This document shows, one piece after another, positions 1 through 6,332 of a stretch of 7,161 nt of DNA. How positions within the stretch are numbered: the first letter of the stretch is position 1; the number at the start of each line of letters is the position of its first letter. This stretch comes from Flavobacteriales bacterium (GTDB lineage Bacteria > Bacteroidota > Bacteroidia > NS11-12g > UBA955). The stretch lies in the NCBI GenBank assembly GCA_947450405.1, contig CANFVI010000084.1, positions 1-7,161 on the forward strand, given 5' to 3'. Made by a program: the position numbers and the translations under genes. The notes under the pieces are model-generated. The model saw nothing but the letters and a program-made list of their open reading frames with translations. It did not search any database and was not told the origin of the DNA.

Positions 1-10
1 CACAATACAT

Positions 11-18
11 TATCTTTG
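11..18 (+). promoter_or_regulatory. Bacteroidota-type -7 promoter box of icd
   Basis: TATCTTTG matches the Bacteroidota primary-sigma -7 consensus TAnnTTTG at every fixed position. It lies 27 bases before the icd ATG, which would give a leader of about 20 bases. The -33 TTG element would fall before the window begins, so only half of the promoter can be judged. Confidence 0.6.
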
Positions 19-45
19 TAAAAAATTCATTTTCCCCTAAAAAAC

Positions 46-1269
46 ATGAGCAAAATTAAAGTTGAGAACCCAGTAGTTGAACTGGATGGTGACGAAATGA
101 CCCGCATTATTTGGCATTTTATTAAAGACAAATTAATTCTACCTTACCTTGATATCGATATCAAATACTTCGATTTGGGTATGGAATACAGAGATGAAAC
201 CAACGATCAAGTTACAATTGATGCTGCAGAAGCAATCAAAAAATACAACGTTGGTATCAAATGCGCTACCATTACACCAGACGAAGCTCGTGTTTCTGAA
301 TTCAATTTGAAGCAAATGTGGAAAAGCCCGAATGGTACAATTAGAAATATTTTGGATGGTACTGTTTTCCGTGAGCCTATTGTTTGTTCTAATGTTCCTC
401 GTTTGGTACCAAACTGGACAGCGCCTATTTGTATTGGACGTCATGCATTTGGCGATCAATACCGTGCAACTGACTTTGTAACCAAAGGAAAAGGAAAATT
501 AACCATCAAATTTGAAGGTGAAGATGGACAAGTAATTGAACATGAAGTATACAACTTCAAAGGCGATGGCGTTGCATTGGCAATGTACAATACCGATGAA
601 AGTATCAGGGGTTTTGCGCGCTCTTGCTTTAACCAGGCAATTGCAAAAAAATGGCCTTTGTATTTAAGTACGAAAAACACCATTTTGAAAAAATACGATG
701 GTCGTTTCAAAGATATTTTCCAAGAAATTTACGAACAAGAATTTCAGTCAACTATGGAGTCTATGGGTATTACCTATGAACACCGTTTAATTGACGATAT
801 GGTAGCAAGTGCATTGAAATGGAATGGTAACTTTGTTTGGGCTTGTAAAAACTATGATGGTGACGTTCAAAGCGATACTGTTGCACAAGGTTTTGGTTCA
901 TTGGGATTGATGACATCTGTTTTGGTTACTCCAGACGGTAAAACTATGGAAGCAGAAGCAGCACACGGTACAGTTACACGTCACTACAGAATGCACCAAC
1001 AAGGAAAGAAAACTTCTACCAATCCAATTGCATCTATTTTTGCTTGGACAAGAGGTTTGGAGCACCGTGGCCGTTTAGATGGCAACGAAGCTTTGATCAA
1101 ATTCTGTCAAACTTTAGAGCAAGTTTGTGTTGATACAGTTGAAGCTGGCAAAATGACCAAAGATTTGGCTGTTTGTATCTATGGAAACAATGTTCCCGAA
1201 GGAAGTTATTTATACACTGAAGACTTCTTAGAAGCTTTAAACGTAGAATTACAAAAGAGATTGGCTTAA
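46..1269 (+). CDS. icd: NADP-dependent isocitrate dehydrogenase, eukaryotic (IDH1-like) type
   Basis: This enzyme oxidatively decarboxylates isocitrate to 2-oxoglutarate with NADP in the cytoplasmic TCA cycle. The 407-residue protein is full length and aligns by eye with human IDH1 nearly without gaps in its first half. The isocitrate-binding residues keep the human numbering: S94, N96, R100, R109, R132 (in GRHAFGDQYRATDF) and Y139. K210 and the metal-binding aspartates D250, D273 and D277 follow with an offset of two. The HGTVTRHY motif (residues 307-314) supplies R312 and H313, equivalent to the IDH1 residues that contact the NADP 2'-phosphate, so NADP rather than NAD is expected. It is unlike the E. 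coli Icd subfamily. The start at 46 is supported by the MSKIKVENPVVELDGDEMTR N terminus and an A-rich leader with a promoter box just upstream. It appears monocistronic, ending at a strong hairpin. Two minus-strand open frames inside it are shadows. Confidence 0.97.
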   Translation: MSKIKVENPVVELDGDEMTRIIWHFIKDKLILPYLDIDIKYFDLGMEYRDETNDQVTIDAAEAIKKYNVGIKCATITPDEARVSEFNLKQMWKSPNGTIRNILDGTVFREPIVCSNVPRLVPNWTAPICIGRHAFGDQYRATDFVTKGKGKLTIKFEGEDGQVIEHEVYNFKGDGVALAMYNTDESIRGFARSCFNQAIAKKWPLYLSTKNTILKKYDGRFKDIFQEIYEQEFQSTMESMGITYEHRLIDDMVASALKWNGNFVWACKNYDGDVQSDTVAQGFGSLGLMTSVLVTPDGKTMEAEAAHGTVTRHYRMHQQGKKTSTNPIASIFAWTRGLEHRGRLDGNEALIKFCQTLEQVCVDTVEAGKMTKDLAVCIYGNNVPEGSYLYTEDFLEALNVELQKRLA

Positions 1270-1288
1270 TTCCTAAGTCAATTATAAC

Positions 1289-1320
1289 AAAAAAAAACCG
1301 CGATAAATCGCGGTTTTTTT
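1289..1320. terminator. Bidirectional terminator between convergent icd and the barrel-protein gene
   Basis: A 6-bp GC-rich stem, CCGCGA (1298-1303) with TCGCGG (1308-1313), closes a TAAA loop. It is flanked by nine A's on the left and seven T's on the right, so each strand reads as a hairpin followed by a U tract. ATAAC (1284-1288) and GTTAT (1321-1325) extend the symmetry outward. It starts 19 bases after the icd stop and lies 13 bases beyond the stop of the minus-strand gene, so it can terminate both transcripts. Confidence 0.88.
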
Positions 1321-1333
1321 GTTATGTAGTTTC

Positions 1334-2116
1334 TTAAAACAAATAACTTACCCCTACGGAAGCGTGAAACAACCTCGATGAACTAAAATGTTTCATAGCA
1401 ATTGTTTGAAAAAACTCCTCCTTATTACGAAAATAAGTACCATCATCTATAAGAATTGCCAAATTACTTGGAGTAGTTTGGTACAATGTATAACCCATTC
1501 CAAAATTAAAATCAATACCTATATTTTCAGTTAACATCCTTCTTCCTCCTTGCACATAACTCACGGCGAACAAATATACTGGAGCAATGGAAGTGGGCAT
1601 ATTGGGATCTGTTAACGCGCCACCATCAAATTTAACTTGGCTTTGATTACTCACAGTTAATACATCAAATGCCAAATCTAAACCTGAATAAAATCCATAT
1701 GGCGCAATAGCTCCTTTAGATTCACTATAAAACCTTGGTGTAATTCTAAACTCATCTACATGATAATTAAAGTAACCACCATTTACGTCATGCAAAAGAC
1801 CTCTATTGTCATCCTCTGCCAAAGAAATATATTCACCTCCAATCATTTCACTATTCATTTCTTGATTCACACTTTTGTATCCAAAATTCCAGGTAAAACC
1901 TTTTTGGGTTGCAACCTCATAAGATACACCCCAATTCATTTTCAAACTTGGCCCAGAAAAAATTAGATTTCCCAGGAGTCCATTTAAATCAAATTGAATC
2001 ACCCTCTTTTTACCCATATATCCAGGGTTTGATTGTCCGAAAGCATTTCCGATTCCACCCAAAGCGGCAAGAAAACAAACCAAAGCAATTTTAATATTTG
2101 TAGTTAGTTTATACAT
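1334..2116 (-). CDS. Predicted outer-membrane beta-barrel protein, function unknown
   Basis: I do not recognise the specific family. The 260-residue product begins with a classical signal peptide: lysines at 3 and 9, a hydrophobic core IALVCFLAALGGIG, and a likely cut after A25-F26-G27 before Q28. The mature part is rich in Gly, Tyr, Phe and Asn with alternating polar and hydrophobic residues (for example around 140-152 and 200-212). It ends HASVGVSYLF, the terminal-aromatic beta-strand pattern recognised by the BAM complex. No catalytic motif is visible. An in-frame ATG 33 bases further upstream (2149) would add 11 residues before the signal peptide and overlap the protease gene. The start at 2116 is preferred because it puts the signal peptide first, leaves a 4-base gap after the protease stop, and has an AAGGGA 9 bases before it. 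It is probably translated from the protease transcript and ends at the shared terminator. Confidence 0.8.
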   Translation of the reverse strand: MYKLTTNIKIALVCFLAALGGIGNAFGQSNPGYMGKKRVIQFDLNGLLGNLIFSGPSLKMNWGVSYEVATQKGFTWNFGYKSVNQEMNSEMIGGEYISLAEDDNRGLLHDVNGGYFNYHVDEFRITPRFYSESKGAIAPYGFYSGLDLAFDVLTVSNQSQVKFDGGALTDPNMPTSIAPVYLFAVSYVQGGRRMLTENIGIDFNFGMGYTLYQTTPSNLAILIDDGTYFRNKEEFFQTIAMKHFSSSRLFHASVGVSYLF

Positions 2117-2120
2117 GATT

Positions 2121-4421
2121 TTATTTCCCTTCAACATGTTTAATTTCATAAATGGTATTGTAAATCTGTGCTCTTAAAAAGTCTTCCTTTATTTTATGCT
2201 CAAGCATATTTTTGTTATTGTAAATTTGGCGTCCGGTTTCGGTATTGTATACCAAGATTCTTTGGTTAAAGTAGCAATCATTTTGTAACTGCTGGGCCAA
2301 ATAGAAAGGAAAATAAATAGGAAAATACAAAGTATAGAATAAAGCCAACGGATCAAATGGCCTAGGTACTTCTGTATATTCATATCCAACCCATCCAATA
2401 TAATTATCTTGGGCCTCTGTATTCAAATATTGACTATAAAATAAAATCATTTGTCCAGTATCGTTGTTTAATCTTTCAGAAAGCCAATCGTTCACTCTTG
2501 AGTAATTATTCAAATCTTCGGTTTTTAAAGTTTTACTTACAGAATTATTGAGAACTTGGATATTGTTATTTGTATGCTTGGAAACATACTTCCATTGCTC
2601 AAGGATATTTTTCTTGGTAATTTCTTCTAAATAGTAATTTCTGTTCGACCGAATATCATCACCGTTATTCGTAATCCTTCCTAAAGAATAACTAAATTTG
2701 GGCTCTAAAAGCGTAATTGACGAAATATTCTTATTTGAATTTAAATACCTCTTTTTGTCACGTTCTATTTTTGAAGAATATGTCTCTTTCTTCGGAGTAC
2801 CCATTGAACTGTATGATTGTTCAATGGAAATCAAATAACTTTCTAATGCTTTTTTATCGGCAACTGTATAAAAAACACCAGTATAATAAGCAGAATTAAT
2901 CACTATTTCATTACCGGTAGTTCTTGTAATTCGAGAACGCGGATTTTTTAATTTACCATCAGTTGATATAACGGCAGATGTGTCGACGTTCTTTTTCGCA
3001 ATTTCAATATCTTGTGGTTTGAAATTCAAAAAATCTCTCAAATTGATATCCAGTTTGCCCTGAATAAGTTGAAAGGTACGATTTGTAAGTTTTGAAATAA
3101 AAGAATCTTGTTTACGATCAGCGTAAATATCATAGATTAATTTAGAAGCAAACGCCCCAAAATCTTTGGCATCGAGGGTTTCAATGGCAGCCGAAATAGG
3201 ACGCCAATCGCCTCTGTTTTGATTAATTCCACAACCATAATCTGCTAGGTCATGTTTTTTGATTTTATGCTCTAAAATTCCGTATAAGCTCATTGCTTTC
3301 ACCTTGTCAATGAAGTTTCCTTTGCCATACAAAATTTCAACAACAGACGATAAATAAAAACTTCTACCATAATCACCTCTTCGAACAAATAAAAGCAATA
3401 ACTCATAACGAGACATTTTTTGAATTTCTTCAAACTGTTTTTGTCCCACTACAAACTTTTGATTACCCGAAGAATTCTTTTGTTCCACCAAATTCTTCAG
3501 AATATTTATTCTCTTATTTAATGAGGGATGTGTGCTTGTTTCATCATCTAGTTCTTCCTTGTCAGATTTTTCGTCTGCCACAATTGCTTCTGCAAGTTTT
3601 TTAGCGATGCCATCTTTGATATGAGCAGGATATTTATAATAAGGTGTTTCAAATGACTCAATTTTCATTGTGGTTTCCAAAAATGGATAATCAGAGTACT
3701 TCAGCATTTCAAACACATAAATTCCCTCAGATAAATCATATTTAGAATTTTTAATTAATTCATAACCCATTTTATCAGCCTCTAACTCTTGATCTTTACT
3801 AAAACGGTATAAATGTTTGATTTTAGATTCAAGATCAGAATTGCCTCTTCGTGAACGCGATTCGGCAATCGTTTGCTTCACTTCTTTATATTGTTGCAAT
3901 GAATGTTTTAACACATAATGTTGAATTTCATGTGCCAAAATAACAGCTAGTTGCGACTCATTTTCCAAGCGAGCCAACAATCCTATTGTTACTACTACAA
4001 TTCCGTTGTGCGTGGTATATGCATTGGGAACATGAGACTTCATTACAAAAAACTGAAGTTCATCACGCAATTGTTTTTTATCAGTTAATAATTCATCTGC
4101 AACTTGATTCACAAATTCGGCCATTGGATCACCATATAAAATTTGACCGCTGGTTAAAAGTTGATCTTCAAAGAAACTCGATTCAATTGCATGATCAATT
4201 TCTGTTTTCTTTTCAGATCTTTTGGCATTTGTATTTTTAATTGTTTTGGCAGCTTCTTTGGCTTTAGAACTACTAGACTGATTTAATATTGATGGAATTA
4301 CTCCTTCGCAATATTGTGGTTCATAATTATTGTAATCTTTAACCTTAGAATTCTGAGATTTCAAACTCAATTGTGAAAATAAAAGTAGCAGCAATAATAA
4401 ATTGCTTTTAAAATGTTTCAT
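2121..4421 (-). CDS. Secreted M48-family zinc metalloprotease with a long C-terminal extension
   Basis: This is a predicted periplasmic peptidase of the M48 (Ste24/HtpX/BepA) family, 766 residues. The N terminus MKHFKSNLLLLLLLFSQLSL is a signal peptide without a lipobox cysteine, so a soluble or outer-membrane-associated protein is expected rather than a lipoprotein. The peptidase domain spans about residues 85-310. HEIQH (164-168) gives zinc ligands H164 and H168 with catalytic E165. E212 in QELEAD is the likely third ligand, with conserved D216. THPS (297-300) with R304 matches the HP...R motif that closes many M48 domains. Residues 330-450 look helical and could be degenerate TPR-like hairpins. 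Residues 450-766 match nothing I know and include an aromatic, uncharged stretch at 691-709. Total length is well above BepA-like proteins of around 490 residues. The barrel-protein gene follows after 4 bases, which suggests co-expression. Protease function is well supported; substrates are unknown. Confidence 0.9.
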   Translation of the reverse strand: MKHFKSNLLLLLLLFSQLSLKSQNSKVKDYNNYEPQYCEGVIPSILNQSSSSKAKEAAKTIKNTNAKRSEKKTEIDHAIESSFFEDQLLTSGQILYGDPMAEFVNQVADELLTDKKQLRDELQFFVMKSHVPNAYTTHNGIVVVTIGLLARLENESQLAVILAHEIQHYVLKHSLQQYKEVKQTIAESRSRRGNSDLESKIKHLYRFSKDQELEADKMGYELIKNSKYDLSEGIYVFEMLKYSDYPFLETTMKIESFETPYYKYPAHIKDGIAKKLAEAIVADEKSDKEELDDETSTHPSLNKRINILKNLVEQKNSSGNQKFVVGQKQFEEIQKMSRYELLLLFVRRGDYGRSFYLSSVVEILYGKGNFIDKVKAMSLYGILEHKIKKHDLADYGCGINQNRGDWRPISAAIETLDAKDFGAFASKLIYDIYADRKQDSFISKLTNRTFQLIQGKLDINLRDFLNFKPQDIEIAKKNVDTSAVISTDGKLKNPRSRITRTTGNEIVINSAYYTGVFYTVADKKALESYLISIEQSYSSMGTPKKETYSSKIERDKKRYLNSNKNISSITLLEPKFSYSLGRITNNGDDIRSNRNYYLEEITKKNILEQWKYVSKHTNNNIQVLNNSVSKTLKTEDLNNYSRVNDWLSERLNNDTGQMILFYSQYLNTEAQDNYIGWVGYEYTEVPRPFDPLALFYTLYFPIYFPFYLAQQLQNDCYFNQRILVYNTETGRQIYNNKNMLEHKIKEDFLRAQIYNTIYEIKHVEGK
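2126..2131 (-). promoter_or_regulatory. Possible Shine-Dalgarno site for the barrel-protein gene
   Basis: The minus strand reads AAGGGA, 9 bases before the ATG at 2116 and inside the last codons of the protease gene. SD sites matter less in Bacteroidota than in most bacteria, but this supports the 2116 start over the overlapping one at 2149. Confidence 0.35.
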
Positions 4422-4447
4422 AGAATAAATTTAATACAACAAAAAAA

Positions 4448-4477
4448 CAAAATAAAAATGAAGTATTAAAAAAACAA
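4448..4477 (-). promoter_or_regulatory. Weak candidate promoter for the protease/barrel unit
   Basis: On the minus strand TTG (4477-4475) is followed after 20 bases by TATTTTG (4454-4448), which is one base short of TAnnTTTG. It ends 26 bases before the protease ATG, and the upstream dnaJ terminator makes a promoter in this gap likely. The tract is almost pure A/T, so the match could be chance. Confidence 0.3.
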
Positions 4478-4481
4478 TTAT

Positions 4482-4518
4482 AAAAAAACGCCGTTTTATG
4501 ACAAAACGGCGTTTTTTT
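4482..4518 (-). terminator. Hairpin terminator after dnaJ
   Basis: A 9-bp stem, CGCCGTTTT (4489-4497) with AAAACGGCG (4503-4511), closes an ATGAC loop. It is flanked by seven A's on the left and seven T's on the right. Read on the minus strand it is a GC-rich hairpin followed by U7, about 30 bases after the dnaJ stop. It should end grpE-dnaJ transcripts before the protease gene. Confidence 0.87.
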
Positions 4519-4550
4519 ACTTTATAACTAAAATTACAGAAAAATTACAA

Positions 4551-5672
4551 TTAAAAAATATCCTTCATTTTATCAAAAAAAGACTTCTTTTCTTTTTCAT
4601 CTGGTTTAAAGTTTTTGCTTTCCTGTAATTTCATCATGATATCCTTTTCATCAGACGACAGTTTTGTTGGTACAAAAACATTCACAACGATCAATTGATC
4701 GCCTGTTCCATATCCATTTAAGTCGGGGAAACCTTTTCCCTTTAAACGCAAAACTTTTCCAGCCTGAGTACCTGAATCCACTTTGATTTTTGCTTTACCA
4801 TCAAGTGTAGGAACCTCTACGCTTGCACCTAAAGATGCCTCTGGAAAACTTAACCACAAGTGATAAATTACATTGTTATTTTCACGGTGTAATTCTTCAT
4901 GAGCAACTTCCTCAATTAAAACTATTAAATCGCCAGACGAACCACCAGCAGGACCTTGATTTCCTTTTCCATTCACGCTCAATTGCATTCCATCAGCAAC
5001 GCCTCCTGGAATTTTAATTGAGGTTTCAAAATCTTGACTTATTAATCCTTGCTCGTTTGCATCTTTTGGTTTGCTTTCGATAATCTTCCCTAATCCCTGA
5101 CAAACTGGACATGCACTTTGCGTGGCCATTTGACCCAAGAATGTATTGGTAACTCTCTTTACAGCTCCCGTTCCGTTACATTGCTTACAACTGTCGTATT
5201 TAACGCCTTCGGCTTGCACCATTCGGCGGTATTTTACCTTTTTTTCAACCCCAGAACGCATTTCAGCAAGGGTAAGTTTCAATTTGATACGGATGTTTGA
5301 TCCTACTGTTCTTCTTGAACCGCCGCGAGATCCACCACCGCCACCAAAAAATGAGCCAAATACACTGTCATCACCGAAAACATCACCAAACTGACTAAAA
5401 ATATCATCCATGCTGAAGCCTCCAGCACCACTGAATCCACTACTTCCGCCGGCTCCCGCATGACCAAATTGGTCGTATTTGCGTTTTTTGTCTTCATTGC
5501 TTAATACATCATAAGCCTCCGCCGCCTCTTTGAAATTCTCTTCAGCCTGTTTGTCACCAGGGTTTTTATCTGGATGGAATTTTATGGCTAGTTTACGGTA
5601 TGCTTTTTTAATCTCATCAGCACTCGATGATTTTGTAACACCCAGTATATCGTAGTAATCTCTTTTACTCAT
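4551..5672 (-). CDS. dnaJ: Chaperone protein DnaJ (Hsp40), two-motif zinc-region variant
   Basis: This is the cytoplasmic J-domain co-chaperone that stimulates DnaK ATPase activity and delivers unfolded substrates. The 373-residue protein has the normal DnaJ layout. The J domain covers residues 1-70 with HPD at 33-35. A Gly/Phe-rich linker (about 71-122) carries the motif SMDDIFSQFGDVFG. The central region (about 130-215) is followed by the C-terminal substrate-binding domains, with typical segments IKIPGGVADGMQL and VLRLKGKGFP. The zinc region keeps only two CxxCxGxG motifs, C162-C165 and C188-C191, instead of the usual four, so one complete zinc site is expected rather than two. The reading frame is intact and the C terminus KKSFFDKMKDIF looks native, so this is not decay. 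The gene starts 11 bases after the grpE stop, marking an operon, and ends at a strong hairpin. It could be called a CbpA-like J protein only if the zinc motifs were absent, which they are not. Confidence 0.97.
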   Translation of the reverse strand: MSKRDYYDILGVTKSSSADEIKKAYRKLAIKFHPDKNPGDKQAEENFKEAAEAYDVLSNEDKKRKYDQFGHAGAGGSSGFSGAGGFSMDDIFSQFGDVFGDDSVFGSFFGGGGGSRGGSRRTVGSNIRIKLKLTLAEMRSGVEKKVKYRRMVQAEGVKYDSCKQCNGTGAVKRVTNTFLGQMATQSACPVCQGLGKIIESKPKDANEQGLISQDFETSIKIPGGVADGMQLSVNGKGNQGPAGGSSGDLIVLIEEVAHEELHRENNNVIYHLWLSFPEASLGASVEVPTLDGKAKIKVDSGTQAGKVLRLKGKGFPDLNGYGTGDQLIVVNVFVPTKLSSDEKDIMMKLQESKNFKPDEKEKKSFFDKMKDIF

Positions 5673-5683
5673 TTTATTTCTAA

Positions 5684-6238
5684 TTAATTACCAACAACAA
5701 CTTTAGCAAATCTAATTACTTTATCGTTAAGTAAATAACCTTTTTCAACCTCGTCAACTACTTTTCCAACCAAATCAGGGCTTGGCGCTGGGAATTGAGT
5801 AATGGCTTCATGTAATTCTGGATCAAAAGTTTGTCCTTGCGCATTCATAGGTTTCAAACCAGTTTTCTCCATAATTGAATATAATTTCTTATAAATCAAT
5901 TCCATACCTTCAATTGCAGATTTAGAAATATCATTGGCAGTTTCCATTGATTTCAAGGCACGCTCCATATCATCGATTACTGGCAAAACGTTTAAAATAA
6001 CATCTTTACTTGCAGTTTGCATCCATTCTAAACGTTCTTTAGTAGTACGGCGTCTAAAATTCTCAAACTCACTGTACAATCTTAGGTACTTATCTTTTTC
6101 AACTTGTAGTTGGTCAATTCCACTCTCTTCAATCTCATTATCAATAGGTTGAGTTTCTGAAGAATTTTCAACCGTAGCATCAATATTTTCAATTGATTCT
6201 TCTTTCGATTTATTTTCTTGATCTTGCTTCTTAGTCAT
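5684..6238 (-). CDS. grpE: Nucleotide exchange factor GrpE
   Basis: GrpE releases ADP from DnaK and resets the Hsp70 cycle in the cytoplasm. The 184-residue protein has the family layout. An acidic, Ser/Glu/Asn-rich disordered N terminus (about 1-42) leads into a long helix with LYSEFENFRRRTTKERLEW. The C-terminal beta-domain signature reads FDPELHEAIT followed by VVDEVEKGYLLNDKVIRFAKVVVG. The frame is open upstream to an ATG at 6286, adding 16 residues (MARKNCGKIFAKFDVI). I prefer the ATG at 6238 because MTKKQDQENKSKEE is the usual charged GrpE start, whereas the extension has a different composition. If transcription starts at the box at 6300-6307, either start is possible. dnaJ follows after 11 bases; dnaK is not in the window. 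No CIRCE inverted repeat (the HrcA operator) is seen upstream. Confidence 0.95.
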   Translation of the reverse strand: MTKKQDQENKSKEESIENIDATVENSSETQPIDNEIEESGIDQLQVEKDKYLRLYSEFENFRRRTTKERLEWMQTASKDVILNVLPVIDDMERALKSMETANDISKSAIEGMELIYKKLYSIMEKTGLKPMNAQGQTFDPELHEAITQFPAPSPDLVGKVVDEVEKGYLLNDKVIRFAKVVVGN

Positions 6239-6246
6239 AATCACAT

Positions 6247-6254
6247 CAAATTTA
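6247..6254 (-). promoter_or_regulatory. Candidate -7 box close to the grpE start
   Basis: The minus strand reads TAAATTTG, a full match to TAnnTTTG, 8 bases before the preferred grpE ATG. A TTG lies 15 bases further upstream (6272-6270), shorter than the usual spacing. Use of this box would give an almost leaderless mRNA, so it may be chance or a secondary promoter. Confidence 0.3.
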
Positions 6255-6299
6255 GCAAAGATTTTGCCACAATTTTTTCGTGCCATTCTGTCATTAAAA

Positions 6300-6307
6300 C
6301 AAAAATA
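6300..6307 (-). promoter_or_regulatory. Candidate -7 promoter box for grpE-dnaJ
   Basis: The minus strand reads TATTTTTG, a full match to TAnnTTTG. It would start transcription near 6294, giving a leader of about 55 bases to the preferred grpE ATG. No TTG is visible at the expected -33 distance, so the match rests on the -7 box alone. Confidence 0.45.
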
Positions 6308-6320
6308 TCACATTAATTGT

Positions 6321-6328
6321 TATTTTCG
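6321..6328 (+). promoter_or_regulatory. Weak candidate -7 box for ribE
   Basis: TATTTTCG differs from TAnnTTTG at one fixed position. It ends only 4 bases before the ribE ATG, so initiation here would give an essentially leaderless message. No better + strand match was found in the divergent gap, but support is thin. Confidence 0.2.
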
Positions 6329-6332
6329 CATC

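Noticed and set aside
139..710. Two minus-strand open frames (139-459 and 456-710) opposite icd
   Set aside because: They lie wholly within a strongly conserved enzyme gene, have no family motif, and no promoter or spacing supports them.
2117..2149. Upstream ATG at 2149 as the start of the barrel protein
   Set aside because: It would overlap the protease gene by 29 bases and place 11 polar residues before the signal peptide; the ATG at 2116 fits better.
2189..2398. A 69-residue minus-strand frame rich in hydrophobic residues that looks like a small membrane protein
   Set aside because: It is an alternative frame of the codons for the aromatic segment of the protease, without its own start context.
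5118..5497. Several open frames on both strands overlapping the Gly-rich part of dnaJ
   Set aside because: They arise from the GGN-rich Gly/Phe linker read in other frames; the dnaJ frame accounts for the sequence.
6239..6332. CIRCE element (HrcA operator) upstream of grpE
   Set aside because: I looked for TTAGCACTC-N9-GAGTGCTAA and found nothing similar; the only dyad is the 5-bp GCAAA/TTTGC, which is unrelated.
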